Shown here in pieces: positions 45,952-53,947 of a DNA stretch of 64,000 bases. The notes below the pieces were generated by a model. That model did no database searches. It was not told the DNA's origin and saw only the letters and a program-made list of their open reading frames with translations. The DNA is from Celeribacter baekdonensis (GTDB lineage: Bacteria > Pseudomonadota > Alphaproteobacteria > Rhodobacterales > Rhodobacteraceae), in the NCBI RefSeq assembly GCF_900102315.1, contig NZ_FNBL01000004.1, positions 62,001 to 126,000 on the forward strand, read 5' to 3'. A program made the translations under genes and the position numbers. How positions within the stretch are numbered: the first letter of the stretch is position 1; the number at the start of each line of letters is the position of its first letter.

Positions 45952-46215
45952 ATGCATATGACACAATCTCACACCCATACAAGCCACCCCAAGGTCGTAT
46001 CCCGACTGAAGCGCGCCGAAGGGCATTTGCGCTCGGTCATTTCCATGATCGAGGACGGGCGGTCTTGTCTTGATGTGGCGCAGCAGTTGCAAGCCGTGGA
46101 AAGCGCAATCCGAAACGCCAAACAGGCATTGATTCATGATCACATGGATCAATGCCTCAACGCTGAAGACAGCCATGACCGGACTGAACTCAAAGCCATT
46201 TCCCGTTATCTTTAG
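45952..46215 (+). CDS. CsoR/RcnR-family metal-sensing regulator, NreA-like
   Basis: An 87-aa all-helical DNA-binding protein of the DUF156 family. Candidate metal ligands are the His-rich N-terminus (MHMTQSHTHTSHP), Cys in GRSCLDV and the IHDHMDQCL block. Members repress metal-efflux genes until they bind Ni, Co or Cu. It lies 8 bp before an NreB-like exporter, so nickel or cobalt is the likely signal; formaldehyde (FrmR-like) is less likely in this context. GGGGAGG precedes the ATG. Confidence 0.85.
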   Translation: MHMTQSHTHTSHPKVVSRLKRAEGHLRSVISMIEDGRSCLDVAQQLQAVESAIRNAKQALIHDHMDQCLNAEDSHDRTELKAISRYL

Positions 46216-46223
46216 GGGTCCAA

Positions 46224-47543
46224 ATGTTCGATATCCTGTCTGACCGCACCTATCGTCACTTGTTCCTCGCACAGGTCGTGGCCCTTTTGGGTACGGGACT
46301 GGCCACGGTCGCGCTTGGGCTTTTGGCCTATGATCTGGCGGGCGACGGAGCCGCGATGGTGCTGGGCACCGTGTTCACCATCAAGATGGTGGCCTATGTC
46401 GGCATTGCGCCTATTGCCGGGGCCTTCGCGAACCGTGTGAACCGTCGTGCGCTGCTGGTCGCGCTTGATCTGGTGCGTGGAGCGACAGCGCTTTGCCTGC
46501 CGTTCGTGACCGAGGTTTGGCAGGTCTATGTCCTCATCTTCCTGCTCCAATCGGCCTCGGCGGCATTTACGCCCACGTTTCAGGCCACGATCCCCGATGT
46601 TCTGCCCGAGGACGCGCGCTACACCCGCGCGCTGTCTCTGTCGCGGCTGGCCTATGATCTCGAAAACATCGTCAGCCCGACCCTCGCCGCGCTTCTGCTC
46701 GCGGTGATGAGCTACAACAGCCTGTTTTTTGGCACCGTGGTCGGGTTTACGGCCTCTGCCCTGCTCGTGGTCTCGGTCCTGTTGCCCAGTCCCAAAGCGT
46801 CCGAGCCACGCGGCATCTATGACCGCACCACGCGCGGCATCCGTATCTACCTCGCCACCCCGCGCCTGCGTGGGCTTCTGGGGTTGAATCTCGCGGTGTC
46901 CAGTGCCGGGGCAATGGTGTTGGTGAACTCTGTGGTTCTTGTACGGGGGCAGTTGGGGTTAGGTGAAAGCGCGCTGGCCTGGACGATGTTTGCCTTCGGC
47001 ATGGGAAGCATGATCGCAGCGCTGCTTTTGCCGCGCGTGTTGGATCGTACTGCGGACAGGCCCGTGATGGTTGCCGGAGCGTGGGCCATGGTCGGAGCGC
47101 TTGTTTTCCTCGCACTAGCGATCATGTCAGTTGGCCTTAGCTTGCCACTTTTGTTGGGTATCTGGCTGGTCATCGGCCTTGGCTATTCCACCGTCCAAAC
47201 GCCCTCGGGCCGATTACTGCGCCGCTCGGCCCATGCCGAGGACCGTCCAGCAGTCTTCGCCGCGCAATTCGCACTGTCACACGCCTGCTGGTTAGTAACC
47301 TACCCGCTGTCCGGCTGGCTGATGACGGCTTTCGGGACAGTGCCTGCACTCGTGGTTTTGGCAGCGGTGGCGTCAGTTGGAATTGTGACGGCGCTTCGAC
47401 TTTGGCAAGTCGAGGACCCGGAGATTATCGCACACACCCACGACAACCTGCCGCTCGATCACCCGCATCTTCAGGGGCATCGGCATCACAGCCACCCGCT
47501 TGTCATCGACGATGCGCATCCGCGTTGGGGGTCACAGTTCTGA
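46224..47543 (+). CDS. nreB: NreB-like MFS metal (nickel) exporter
   Basis: A 439-aa major-facilitator permease with about 12 hydrophobic helices. Its hydrophilic C-terminal tail is very His-rich (HTHDNLPLDHPHLQGHRHHSH), the hallmark of NreB nickel-resistance carriers. The N-terminal part FDILSDRTYRHLFLAQVVALLGTGLATVALGLLAYDL fits this family. It is co-transcribed with the metal-sensing regulator. Nickel is inferred from family and context; cobalt is possible. Confidence 0.8.
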   Translation: MFDILSDRTYRHLFLAQVVALLGTGLATVALGLLAYDLAGDGAAMVLGTVFTIKMVAYVGIAPIAGAFANRVNRRALLVALDLVRGATALCLPFVTEVWQVYVLIFLLQSASAAFTPTFQATIPDVLPEDARYTRALSLSRLAYDLENIVSPTLAALLLAVMSYNSLFFGTVVGFTASALLVVSVLLPSPKASEPRGIYDRTTRGIRIYLATPRLRGLLGLNLAVSSAGAMVLVNSVVLVRGQLGLGESALAWTMFAFGMGSMIAALLLPRVLDRTADRPVMVAGAWAMVGALVFLALAIMSVGLSLPLLLGIWLVIGLGYSTVQTPSGRLLRRSAHAEDRPAVFAAQFALSHACWLVTYPLSGWLMTAFGTVPALVVLAAVASVGIVTALRLWQVEDPEIIAHTHDNLPLDHPHLQGHRHHSHPLVIDDAHPRWGSQF

Positions 47544-47600
47544 GAGTGAACGAGACAGGGCAACGCACCGGCCAGATGGGCAATGCCTTTTTTGGAAATC

Positions 47601-48155
47601 TCAGTGATCGTGGGGGTTTTGGCCCGATGCCAGTGCCATGTGATGGGCCTGATGGTGCATACCCACGGTCATCAATCCGATGAAGCCAAGGCCCCGAATG
47701 CGGGCTGTGTCCGATCCGGTGACGGTCATGACCGCTCCACCTTCGACCTCTTCCGCCTGCATGGCCCATCCTTCCACACCGTTCATTGTGGCCACATGCG
47801 CGAGCACCATCGCGCGGATCGAAGCCACGGTGGCCGAATCGGTGGAGGTCACGACAAACCGCGCCCCACCGTCGATCTCTTCTGTCGCAACATCAGCACG
47901 CAACGTGACGTTGTCCATGTCGATCAGGTGACGGCGCAGAGCCTCGACATCCACCGTGCTCCAATCTGTCGCTGGATTGGCCATCAGCGCGGTCGTGATT
48001 TCTTGAATAGCAGCAAAGGCGGATTGTCCGCCTTCATTCAACTGTGGGGCGTCCTGTTGGATGAAATGGCGCGCATGGTTGGTGTCCATTTCGTCCTGCG
48101 CAAGGGCAAAGCAGGGCAAGGTTAAAGCAATGAATGTCAGTGGAATCCGTTTCAT
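47601..48155 (-). CDS. periplasmic hypothetical protein
   Basis: A 184-aa protein with a signal peptide (MKRIPLTFIALTLPCFALAQ, cleaved before DEMDTN). The soluble domain contains ALRRHLIDMDNVTLRADV, RFVVTSTDSATVASIRAMVLAHV and a His-rich end (MHHQAHHMALASGQNPHDH). The terminal His/Met residues suggest metal contact in this metal-resistance setting. Its 5' end overlaps the divergent upstream part of the Crp-like gene region. Family not recognised. Confidence 0.68.
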   Translation of the reverse strand: MKRIPLTFIALTLPCFALAQDEMDTNHARHFIQQDAPQLNEGGQSAFAAIQEITTALMANPATDWSTVDVEALRRHLIDMDNVTLRADVATEEIDGGARFVVTSTDSATVASIRAMVLAHVATMNGVEGWAMQAEEVEGGAVMTVTGSDTARIRGLGFIGLMTVGMHHQAHHMALASGQNPHDH

Positions 48156-48211
48156 GGGTGTTCTCGCCTTTCCAGTTGCCTCCTTTATTGCAGGCCTGTC
48201 ACATCCTTCAT

Positions 48212-48760
48212 ATGATCATAATCATGTTGATGAGTTTGGAAACCCTGTTCGCCGGATCACGATCCGTTTATCTCGCCGCTGGAAAGGTTCTATTTCGCAG
48301 CGCCGCACCTGTGTCCGAGATGTTTATGGTGAATGCGGGGCAAATTCATCTGTGCCGTCATACGGTGCATGGTACGAAAATGGTTCTGCAAAGAGCCACG
48401 CCGGGAATGGTCTTGGCTGAGGCATCGGCCTATTCAGACAGCTACCATTGTGATGCGATTGCGGCGACAGACAGCATCGTTCAGACGTTGCCCAAGTCTG
48501 TTTTTCTGTCTGCTTTGGCAGCGGACCCCGACCTCGCCGCGACCTGGGCCGCCACGCTGGCCCGAGGGGTTCAGGCTGCACGGTTCAGATCAGAAATCCG
48601 GTCGTTGCCGAAAGTGGCCGACCGGCTGGACGCCTGGCTTGGGGCCGGAAACCCTCTGCCCCAAAAAGGTCGATGGCAGGATGTCGCGCATGAATTGAGC
48701 GTGACCCGCGAAGCGCTCTACCGGGAACTGGCCCGACGCCGGAAAGGGACGAAAGAATGA
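48212..48760 (+). CDS. Crp/Fnr-type transcriptional regulator
   Basis: A 182-aa protein with a cyclic-nucleotide-type sensor barrel ([46 protein letters not shown]) and a C-terminal helix-turn-helix ([23 protein letters not shown]). It lacks an FNR-type N-terminal Cys cluster, and its ligand is unknown. The start is uncertain; 48230 is another ATG. It is coupled to ynfA by ATGA. It may control the adjacent metal-stress genes. Confidence 0.78.
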   Translation: MIIIMLMSLETLFAGSRSVYLAAGKVLFRSAAPVSEMFMVNAGQIHLCRHTVHGTKMVLQRATPGMVLAEASAYSDSYHCDAIAATDSIVQTLPKSVFLSALAADPDLAATWAATLARGVQAARFRSEIRSLPKVADRLDAWLGAGNPLPQKGRWQDVAHELSVTREALYRELARRRKGTKE

Positions 48761-49077
48761 CCTATGTCTGGTTCATTGCGGCAGCCATTGCTGAGATCGC
48801 GGGATGTTTCGCTGTCTGGGCCTGGGTGCGACTCGACAAATCCGCGCTCTGGCTGATGCCAGGCCTCGCAAGCCTGGCTTTCTTTGCCTGGGCACTGACC
48901 CGCACCGAGAGTGACATCGCTGGGCGCACCTATGCGGCTTATGGTGGAATCTATATCGCTGCGTCTATGGTCTGGATGTGGCTGGTAGAAGGAAACCGGC
49001 CAGACCGCTGGGATCTGACCGGATTGGCATTCTGTCTGCTCGGGAGCGCGCTGATCCTGCTGCCTCACCGCGGATAA
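48757..49077 (+). CDS. ynfA: YnfA-family small membrane protein
   Basis: A 106-aa protein of four hydrophobic helices of the YnfA/UPF0060 family, distantly related to small multidrug-resistance transporters. Family pattern: [20 protein letters not shown], then [23 protein letters not shown] and GSALILLP. Co-transcribed with the Crp-like regulator. Substrate unknown. Confidence 0.9.
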   Translation: MTYVWFIAAAIAEIAGCFAVWAWVRLDKSALWLMPGLASLAFFAWALTRTESDIAGRTYAAYGGIYIAASMVWMWLVEGNRPDRWDLTGLAFCLLGSALILLPHRG

Positions 49078-49081
49078 GCGG

Positions 49082-49507
49082 TTATGGTTTATAAGCCGCG
49101 TCCTGCTGCCAGCCCGTAAAGCCGGTCTGCATCACCACAACATTCGACCGCCCCGCCACCCGCAGCGCAAAGGCGGCCTGCGCCGACAGGCTACCGGTAT
49201 TGCAGAAGAGGATGGTCATGCGGTCCTCGGGGATTTCCTCAATCCGGTCAAGCACTTCTCGCCACTCAATATTGACGGCACCGGGGATCGTGTCTTCCTC
49301 GAACTGGCCCGCATCGCGGGTGTCAACGAAAAGCGCGGTCTCAAAGACGGTTTGATCGAGCTGCTGGGGCAGGATGATGCCGGCTTCGTAATCCGAGAAC
49401 ATCAAGTATTCCTGCATGGCGTCTATGGCCGTATCCTGTGCTACGGCAGGCACCGCGTTAAGGCCAAATGCGACGGTCGTCGCCAAGAGTAGGTGTTTCA
49501 GTTTCAT
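49082..49507 (-). CDS. periplasmic rhodanese-like protein
   Basis: A 141-aa single-domain rhodanese with a signal peptide (MKLKHLLLATTVAFGLNAVPAVAQ). The catalytic Cys is in ILFCNTGSLSAQAA, and DTRDAGQFEEDTIPGAVNIEW forms the CH2A-like entry. It may carry sulfane sulfur in the periplasm. It is transcribed in the same direction as the broken dsrE/rhodanese gene upstream. Confidence 0.85.
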   Translation of the reverse strand: MKLKHLLLATTVAFGLNAVPAVAQDTAIDAMQEYLMFSDYEAGIILPQQLDQTVFETALFVDTRDAGQFEEDTIPGAVNIEWREVLDRIEEIPEDRMTILFCNTGSLSAQAAFALRVAGRSNVVVMQTGFTGWQQDAAYKP

Positions 49508-49539
49508 CCGAGGTCTCCTCCATTCCGGTTTCTTGGTGT

Positions 49540-49805
49540 TCAGGTGTTTTTCGCAAGCCAGCCATTCGTACCGCCTTCGAGCCAGAAGGCGTCCGGGTGA
49601 CCCAGCTTGTTCAGCATGTCCGCGCCCTGCGCTGACCGTCCGGCGTCTTCTGCCCCGCCTTGGCGCAAAGCACCGCGCCGACCATCAGGAACACGGTGAT
49701 CTCGGCCTCGGGGTCGTTCTTGGCCAACGCGTGAGCCATGCGCAGCCCGTTGAAGCTGCGCTCGGTGCCATAGGGCGGGTCGTTCAGCAAGATCAGGTGT
49801 TTCAT
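49540..49805 (-). pseudogene. chimeric pseudogene: dsrE 5' part joined out of frame to a rhodanese 3' part
   Basis: Reading from 49805, MKHLILLNDPPYGTERSFNG and AVLCAKAGQKTPDG are the start of a DsrE-family sulfur-transfer protein, which stops at 49611. Another frame reads GRSAQGADMLNKLGHP and AFWLEGGTNGWLAKNT, ending TGA at 49540. That is the C-terminal end of a rhodanese whose catalytic Cys region is missing. The junction falls near 49640 at GGACGGT, which encodes both the DsrE PDG and the rhodanese GRS. A deletion between two neighbouring sulfur genes is the simplest explanation. Confidence 0.75.
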
Positions 49806-49814
49806 GGTCGGTCC

Positions 49815-50534
49815 TCAGTTTTGGATGCGCGTTTCGAGATCTGACAAGAAGGCTACGATGCGCCGGGCGTTGGCCCCGCGGTCGATCTGGCCGAGGCGCG
49901 AACGCGAGCGCATGTCGATGCGGGCGCCGCTGTCCGTTTCGGTGACACGGATCGCCACCTCGTCTTCGAAGCCAAAGATTCGGCTGCGCGCGATGGCCTC
50001 GATCTGGCCCTCGGACGGATCGTCAGACAGCACCTCCCACCCACGGGCCTGGACCAGCGCAAGTGCAGCGGCGAAGGTATCGTCAGAAGAGAACGGCAGG
50101 TCCAGCGGGCGTACATCGGGATAGGCGGCACGTTGCGGCCCGGCGTTCTGCGCCGGGTAGTCGCTGGGCGTGGCGGTGAACCAAAAGACCGGCGGGTCCT
50201 CGGTGTCGGTTGAAATGTCGTTGATCGGCGGCGTGATACGCGCAGCGATCTCGAACGCGGTGCCAAGCCCCGTGACCGGCAACGACAGGATCAGCCCCAG
50301 CAAGACGATCCCACCGCCGCCGGGCCATCCGCACCCCCGAACCACCAGCCCAGCCAGCGCAATAATGACGCCGCCAATGGCCACCCATACGGCCCAACCG
50401 GCAAGGTCATAGGCTTGAGGCCAGGGCCAGCCGCCCGCACGGAACCCCCAGACCGCGACGGCCAGAAGCGCAAGTGACGTGGCCCCCAGAAGGATAGACA
50501 TAAAGCCGAAACGGCGGGTCAGGGTATCAGGCAC
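49815..50534 (-). CDS. DUF1499 membrane protein
   Basis: A 239-aa protein with three N-terminal hydrophobic helices (about 12-30, 45-66 and 73-95) and a C-terminal DUF1499 domain. Recognisable blocks are PPINDISTDTEDPP, YPDVRPLDLPFSSDDTFAAALALVQARGWEV, then IFGFEDEVAIRVTETDSGARIDMRSRSRLGQIDRGANARRI. Function unknown. It overlaps the upstream MFS gene by 8 bp. Confidence 0.85.
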   Translation of the reverse strand: MPDTLTRRFGFMSILLGATSLALLAVAVWGFRAGGWPWPQAYDLAGWAVWVAIGGVIIALAGLVVRGCGWPGGGGIVLLGLILSLPVTGLGTAFEIAARITPPINDISTDTEDPPVFWFTATPSDYPAQNAGPQRAAYPDVRPLDLPFSSDDTFAAALALVQARGWEVLSDDPSEGQIEAIARSRIFGFEDEVAIRVTETDSGARIDMRSRSRLGQIDRGANARRIVAFLSDLETRIQN

Positions 50535-51828
50535 GCGTTGGCTCCTGGTCAGTTGAGGGATTGAGACGCGGATGGGTTTCCTCCATCCCGATGATCAGCC
50601 AAAGGCCGGACCCGGCCATGGCAAACCCGGTCAGCCAGAACCCGGCTTCGAGCATCCCCGACGCATCCGCGATCAGCCCCATGGAGAGCGCCCCGATGGC
50701 ATAGCCAAGATCCCGCCAGAAACGATAGACGCCAAGCGCCGAGCCGCGCCAGGATGGGTGTGCGATGTCGCCCATCGCCGCAATGAGGGTGGGATAAAGC
50801 AGCGCCATTCCGACGCCCGTCACCGCCGCCGCCACGGCCCAGCCACCGACCGTGGCAAAAAACGGAAATGCCAAGACACCGCCAGAGCAAAGGAAAAACC
50901 CCGCAACTGTGGGCCACTTGCGCCCAAAGTGATCAGAAAGCGGCCCTGTCCAAAGCTGGCTACCCCCCCAGACAAACCCATAGATGCCCGTCACCCAACC
51001 GATCTCGATCAGGCTTGCGCCTTTGGCGACCATGAACACCGGCACCAGCGCCCACATCAGCGCATCAACAAATTTTTCCACGCTGCCCGCCTGCGCCAGC
51101 GCCATGAAGGTGCGGTTACGCCATGTAACGAGGGCAAAGATCTGGCGAGACGAAGGATTGTCCCGCCCTTCGACATAGCGAGGGCGCGGACCGATGGTTT
51201 CGCCAGATGTGTGCCGCGCGGCCTCGGCACGGGCATAGGGCAGCGTTTCGGTGAACGCGAATAGACTTGCCGCCAACGCAGTGAGGATCACGATAAGTCC
51301 GAAGATGAAGAGGCTGAGACGCGGGTCGAAAGAGCTGGCGAGATATCCGGTCACAAGGCCCGCGAACGCCACGCCGCCATAGCCCGCGAATTCGTTGAAC
51401 CCGGTGGCCAGGCCACGTTCGGAGCCTTTCACGATGTCCATCTTGGCCGTGACCGTCATCGACCAGGCAAACCCTTGATTGACGCCCAGAAGCACGTTGG
51501 CTGCCACGATCCAGTTCCAAGTGGGCGCAAACAGGATCATGAACGGGATCGGCAGCGCCACCAGCCAGCCCCAGATCAGCACGCGGCGCCGCCCGACCCG
51601 TTCCGACAAGCGGCCGGAGACGAAGTTCATCGTGCCTTTCACGATCCCGAAGGACACGATGAAGGCAAAGATCGCGGTCATTGACCCCTGAACAACGCCG
51701 AATTCGGTTTCGGCAAGTGCCGGAATGACGGTGCGTTGGATGCCGATGGTCAGGCCGACGAAAAACACCTGCAAAAGCTGTTCCAGAAACGGGCGCAGGT
51801 TCTCGCGGATACCAAGGGTATATGTCAT
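50527..51828 (-). CDS. major facilitator superfamily transporter
   Basis: A 433-aa permease with about 12 helices. The MFS signature is in SGRLSERVGRRRVLIWG (loop 2-3) and again in GPLSDHFGRKWPTVAG (loop 8-9). Substrate unknown. It overlaps the sterol-desaturase-family gene upstream by ATGA and DUF1499 downstream, making a three-gene unit divergent from an ArsR-rhodanese regulator, which may control it. Confidence 0.85.
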   Translation of the reverse strand: MTYTLGIRENLRPFLEQLLQVFFVGLTIGIQRTVIPALAETEFGVVQGSMTAIFAFIVSFGIVKGTMNFVSGRLSERVGRRRVLIWGWLVALPIPFMILFAPTWNWIVAANVLLGVNQGFAWSMTVTAKMDIVKGSERGLATGFNEFAGYGGVAFAGLVTGYLASSFDPRLSLFIFGLIVILTALAASLFAFTETLPYARAEAARHTSGETIGPRPRYVEGRDNPSSRQIFALVTWRNRTFMALAQAGSVEKFVDALMWALVPVFMVAKGASLIEIGWVTGIYGFVWGGSQLWTGPLSDHFGRKWPTVAGFFLCSGGVLAFPFFATVGGWAVAAAVTGVGMALLYPTLIAAMGDIAHPSWRGSALGVYRFWRDLGYAIGALSMGLIADASGMLEAGFWLTGFAMAGSGLWLIIGMEETHPRLNPSTDQEPTRA

Positions 51829-52676
51829 TCTGCGTCCTTCACGGCGATGAGTGGATCGAGCGCATGGCCCGAAGCCGGGCCGCGGACGGGCTGAACCAGC
51901 ATCCGGTCGAGCCAGAGGTCGCGGCGCGTGCGGAACTGCTCGATGCCGATCTTCATCCCTTCATGCCCTTTCGCGGGTTGCGCGACATAGGTGCCCAGCA
52001 GACGGTCCCACCAAGGCAGGTTGAAGCCATAGTTCGAATTTGTCTCGCGCGGATCAACGGAATGGTGGACGCGGTGCATGTCGGGCGTCACCACGATGAG
52101 GCACAGCACCCTGTCCACCACGCGCGGCAGGTCGATATTGGCATGATTGAACAGCGCCGTTGCGTTCAGGATTACCTCGAACAGAAGCACCGCCACGGCA
52201 GGCGGGCCAAGGGCTGCGACCACCGCCAGTTTGATCCCCATGGAGATCAGGATTTCCACCGGGTGAAAGCGCAGACCCGTCGTCGCGTCAAAATCCAGGT
52301 CGGCATGGTGCATCCGGTGCAACCGCCAAAGCCCGGGGACGGCGTGGAACATGACATGTTGGAGGTAGATCGCCAAGTCGAGCAGAAGCATCGAGACACC
52401 GACCGAGACCCAGACAGGCACATCGACGTTGTTCAAAAGACCCCAACCGCGATCCTGCGCCATCACGGCAAGGCCGACCGCGAGGATCGGGAAACTGAGC
52501 CGCAAAAGGATCGTATCAACCACCACCAACGCAAGGTTGTTGGTCCAGCGGATAACGCGCGGGATGTCCCGCCGCCTGCGCGGTGCGGCGATTTCCCATA
52601 GTACCATCGCCACCAAAACGCCCAGAAAGGCCGCAAGACGGATGGTTGGTTCGGCACTGAGGATAGATTGGGGCAT
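51825..52676 (-). CDS. sterol desaturase/fatty-acid hydroxylase family protein
   Basis: A 283-aa integral-membrane diiron protein. The histidine boxes are HVMFHAVPGLWRLHRMHHADLDFD, FNHANI and MHRVHHSVDPRETNSNYG. Four to five hydrophobic helices are present. These enzymes hydroxylate or desaturate lipids; the substrate is unknown here. The ATG at 52676 has TTGAGG upstream; a GTG at 52700 is also in frame. Confidence 0.85.
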   Translation of the reverse strand: MPQSILSAEPTIRLAAFLGVLVAMVLWEIAAPRRRRDIPRVIRWTNNLALVVVDTILLRLSFPILAVGLAVMAQDRGWGLLNNVDVPVWVSVGVSMLLLDLAIYLQHVMFHAVPGLWRLHRMHHADLDFDATTGLRFHPVEILISMGIKLAVVAALGPPAVAVLLFEVILNATALFNHANIDLPRVVDRVLCLIVVTPDMHRVHHSVDPRETNSNYGFNLPWWDRLLGTYVAQPAKGHEGMKIGIEQFRTRRDLWLDRMLVQPVRGPASGHALDPLIAVKDAE

Positions 52677-52726
52677 CAGCACGGGCCTCAAGGGTTGCAC
52701 AGGGCGATGGATTCGCTATCATTCAA

Positions 52727-52741
52727 TTGATTGCTTGATTG
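52727..52741. promoter_or_regulatory. direct-repeat candidate operator of the ArsR-rhodanese regulator
   Basis: TTGATTG occurs twice, one base apart (52727-52733 and 52735-52741), in the 78-bp gap between the divergent desaturase and ArsR genes. It overlaps TCAATTGA. ArsR-family proteins usually bind near their own start, so this is a plausible operator for both directions. Confidence 0.4.
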
Positions 52742-52754
52742 TTCTAACGTCAGG

Positions 52755-53429
52755 ATGCGACTTGTGTCAACCAGCCCGAAAATTGCCCTTCTCGAAGAAT
52801 ACGCTCTCGTTGCGCGCGCCCTCTCAGCCCCAGCGCGGCTGATGCTGCTCGAACAACTGGCCCAAGGAGAGCGTGGGGTAGAGGCGCTTGCGGAAAAGAC
52901 TGGCCTCACACTCGCTAACTGTTCACAGCATCTGCAACAGCTCCGGCGCGCGGCGCTGGTGACGAGTCGCCGCGAGGGCAAGGCCGTGATCTACCGGCTG
53001 ACGGATGCGAAGACGCTGGACCTGATGGACCTTCTGCGCGTCGTCGCCGAGCGCAACCTCGCACAGGTTGATCAGATTTTGCGGGGACTATCGGATGGGC
53101 AGGACGCGCCCGAACCGATCACCAGAGAGGATTTGGCCAAGCGGCTTGCCGAGGGGTCTGTGACCGTACTGGACGTCCGGCCCGCCGACGAATTCGCTGC
53201 GGGCCATATTCCGGGTGCACGCAATACGACGCTTGCAGAGTTGGAGCGGCACCTATCGACGCTCGACCCAAGCACCGAAATCGTGGCCTATTGCCGCGGA
53301 CCTTATTGTGTCTATGCCCATCAGGCGGTCACCGCCCTGCGCAAGCATGGCTTCAATGCCCGGCGCCTTGAAGGCGGGTTACCGGAATGGCGCGAAGATG
53401 GGAGAAAGGTGCTTGTCAACGGGGACTAA
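52755..53429 (+). CDS. ArsR-type regulator fused to a rhodanese domain
   Basis: A 224-aa fusion. The N-terminal ArsR/SmtB winged helix (ALSAPARLMLLEQLAQGERGVEALAEKTGLTLANCSQHLQQLRRAALV) is joined to a C-terminal rhodanese with TVLDVRPADEFAAGHIPGARN and the active-site loop CRGPYC. Such fusions are thought to sense sulfane sulfur or metals by thiol chemistry; Cys in the recognition helix (ANCSQHL) is notable. The start could be a TTG 8 codons upstream. It is divergent from the desaturase-MFS-DUF1499 unit. Confidence 0.9.
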   Translation: MRLVSTSPKIALLEEYALVARALSAPARLMLLEQLAQGERGVEALAEKTGLTLANCSQHLQQLRRAALVTSRREGKAVIYRLTDAKTLDLMDLLRVVAERNLAQVDQILRGLSDGQDAPEPITREDLAKRLAEGSVTVLDVRPADEFAAGHIPGARNTTLAELERHLSTLDPSTEIVAYCRGPYCVYAHQAVTALRKHGFNARRLEGGLPEWREDGRKVLVNGD

Positions 53430-53468
53430 ACTTGTCATCGGTGACCAACGCCGACAAGCGGCGCGGCC

Positions 53469-53867
53469 ATGGACATTCGCCTGAGCAATGCCTATCTTTC
53501 TCGCATGTCAGCCCGTCTTGTGACCCTTTTTTCCATAGTTTTGATCGCCGTGGTCACGATGGTGGCCTCGGCACATGCAGCGCGCATGAATCTGACAACT
53601 GGTCCGGATCACGCATCGCATCTGAGTGAGATGATCCATTCGACTGACAGTGGGCATCCTGCCTATGGCGAAAAGCACGACTGTGGATCTACGGACAAGG
53701 CAATGTGCAATATGGTTTGCACGGGCCTGTCCGCCTTTCTGATTGCGAACGGGACGGTGGCCGGACACGCTTACGGCTCTGCCACCCATGCCTTCCCGCC
53801 CGATACGAACCACGTCGTGAATGTCCCAGGGTTGAACGAACGCCCTCCCAAGCTCCGTCTCTTCTAA
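53469..53867 (+). CDS. small secreted His/Cys-containing protein
   Basis: A 132-aa protein with an N-terminal signal or anchor (LVTLFSIVLIAVVTMVASAHA), then HASHLSEMIHSTDSGHPAYGEKHDCGSTDKAMCNMVC, a short hydrophobic stretch and a tail ending NERPPKLRLF. The His, Met and Cys residues could bind copper. It sits 80 bp before the multicopper oxidase and may be its partner. An ATG at 53505 is an alternative start. Family not recognised. Confidence 0.6.
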   Translation: MDIRLSNAYLSRMSARLVTLFSIVLIAVVTMVASAHAARMNLTTGPDHASHLSEMIHSTDSGHPAYGEKHDCGSTDKAMCNMVCTGLSAFLIANGTVAGHAYGSATHAFPPDTNHVVNVPGLNERPPKLRLF

Positions 53868-53947
53868 CGTCTAAGTGCGTCCAGGCCCAAAGCCTGCGGC
53901 GTCCTATCGATATTCAGAACGGGACGGCATGTCCCGAGGAGACGACC

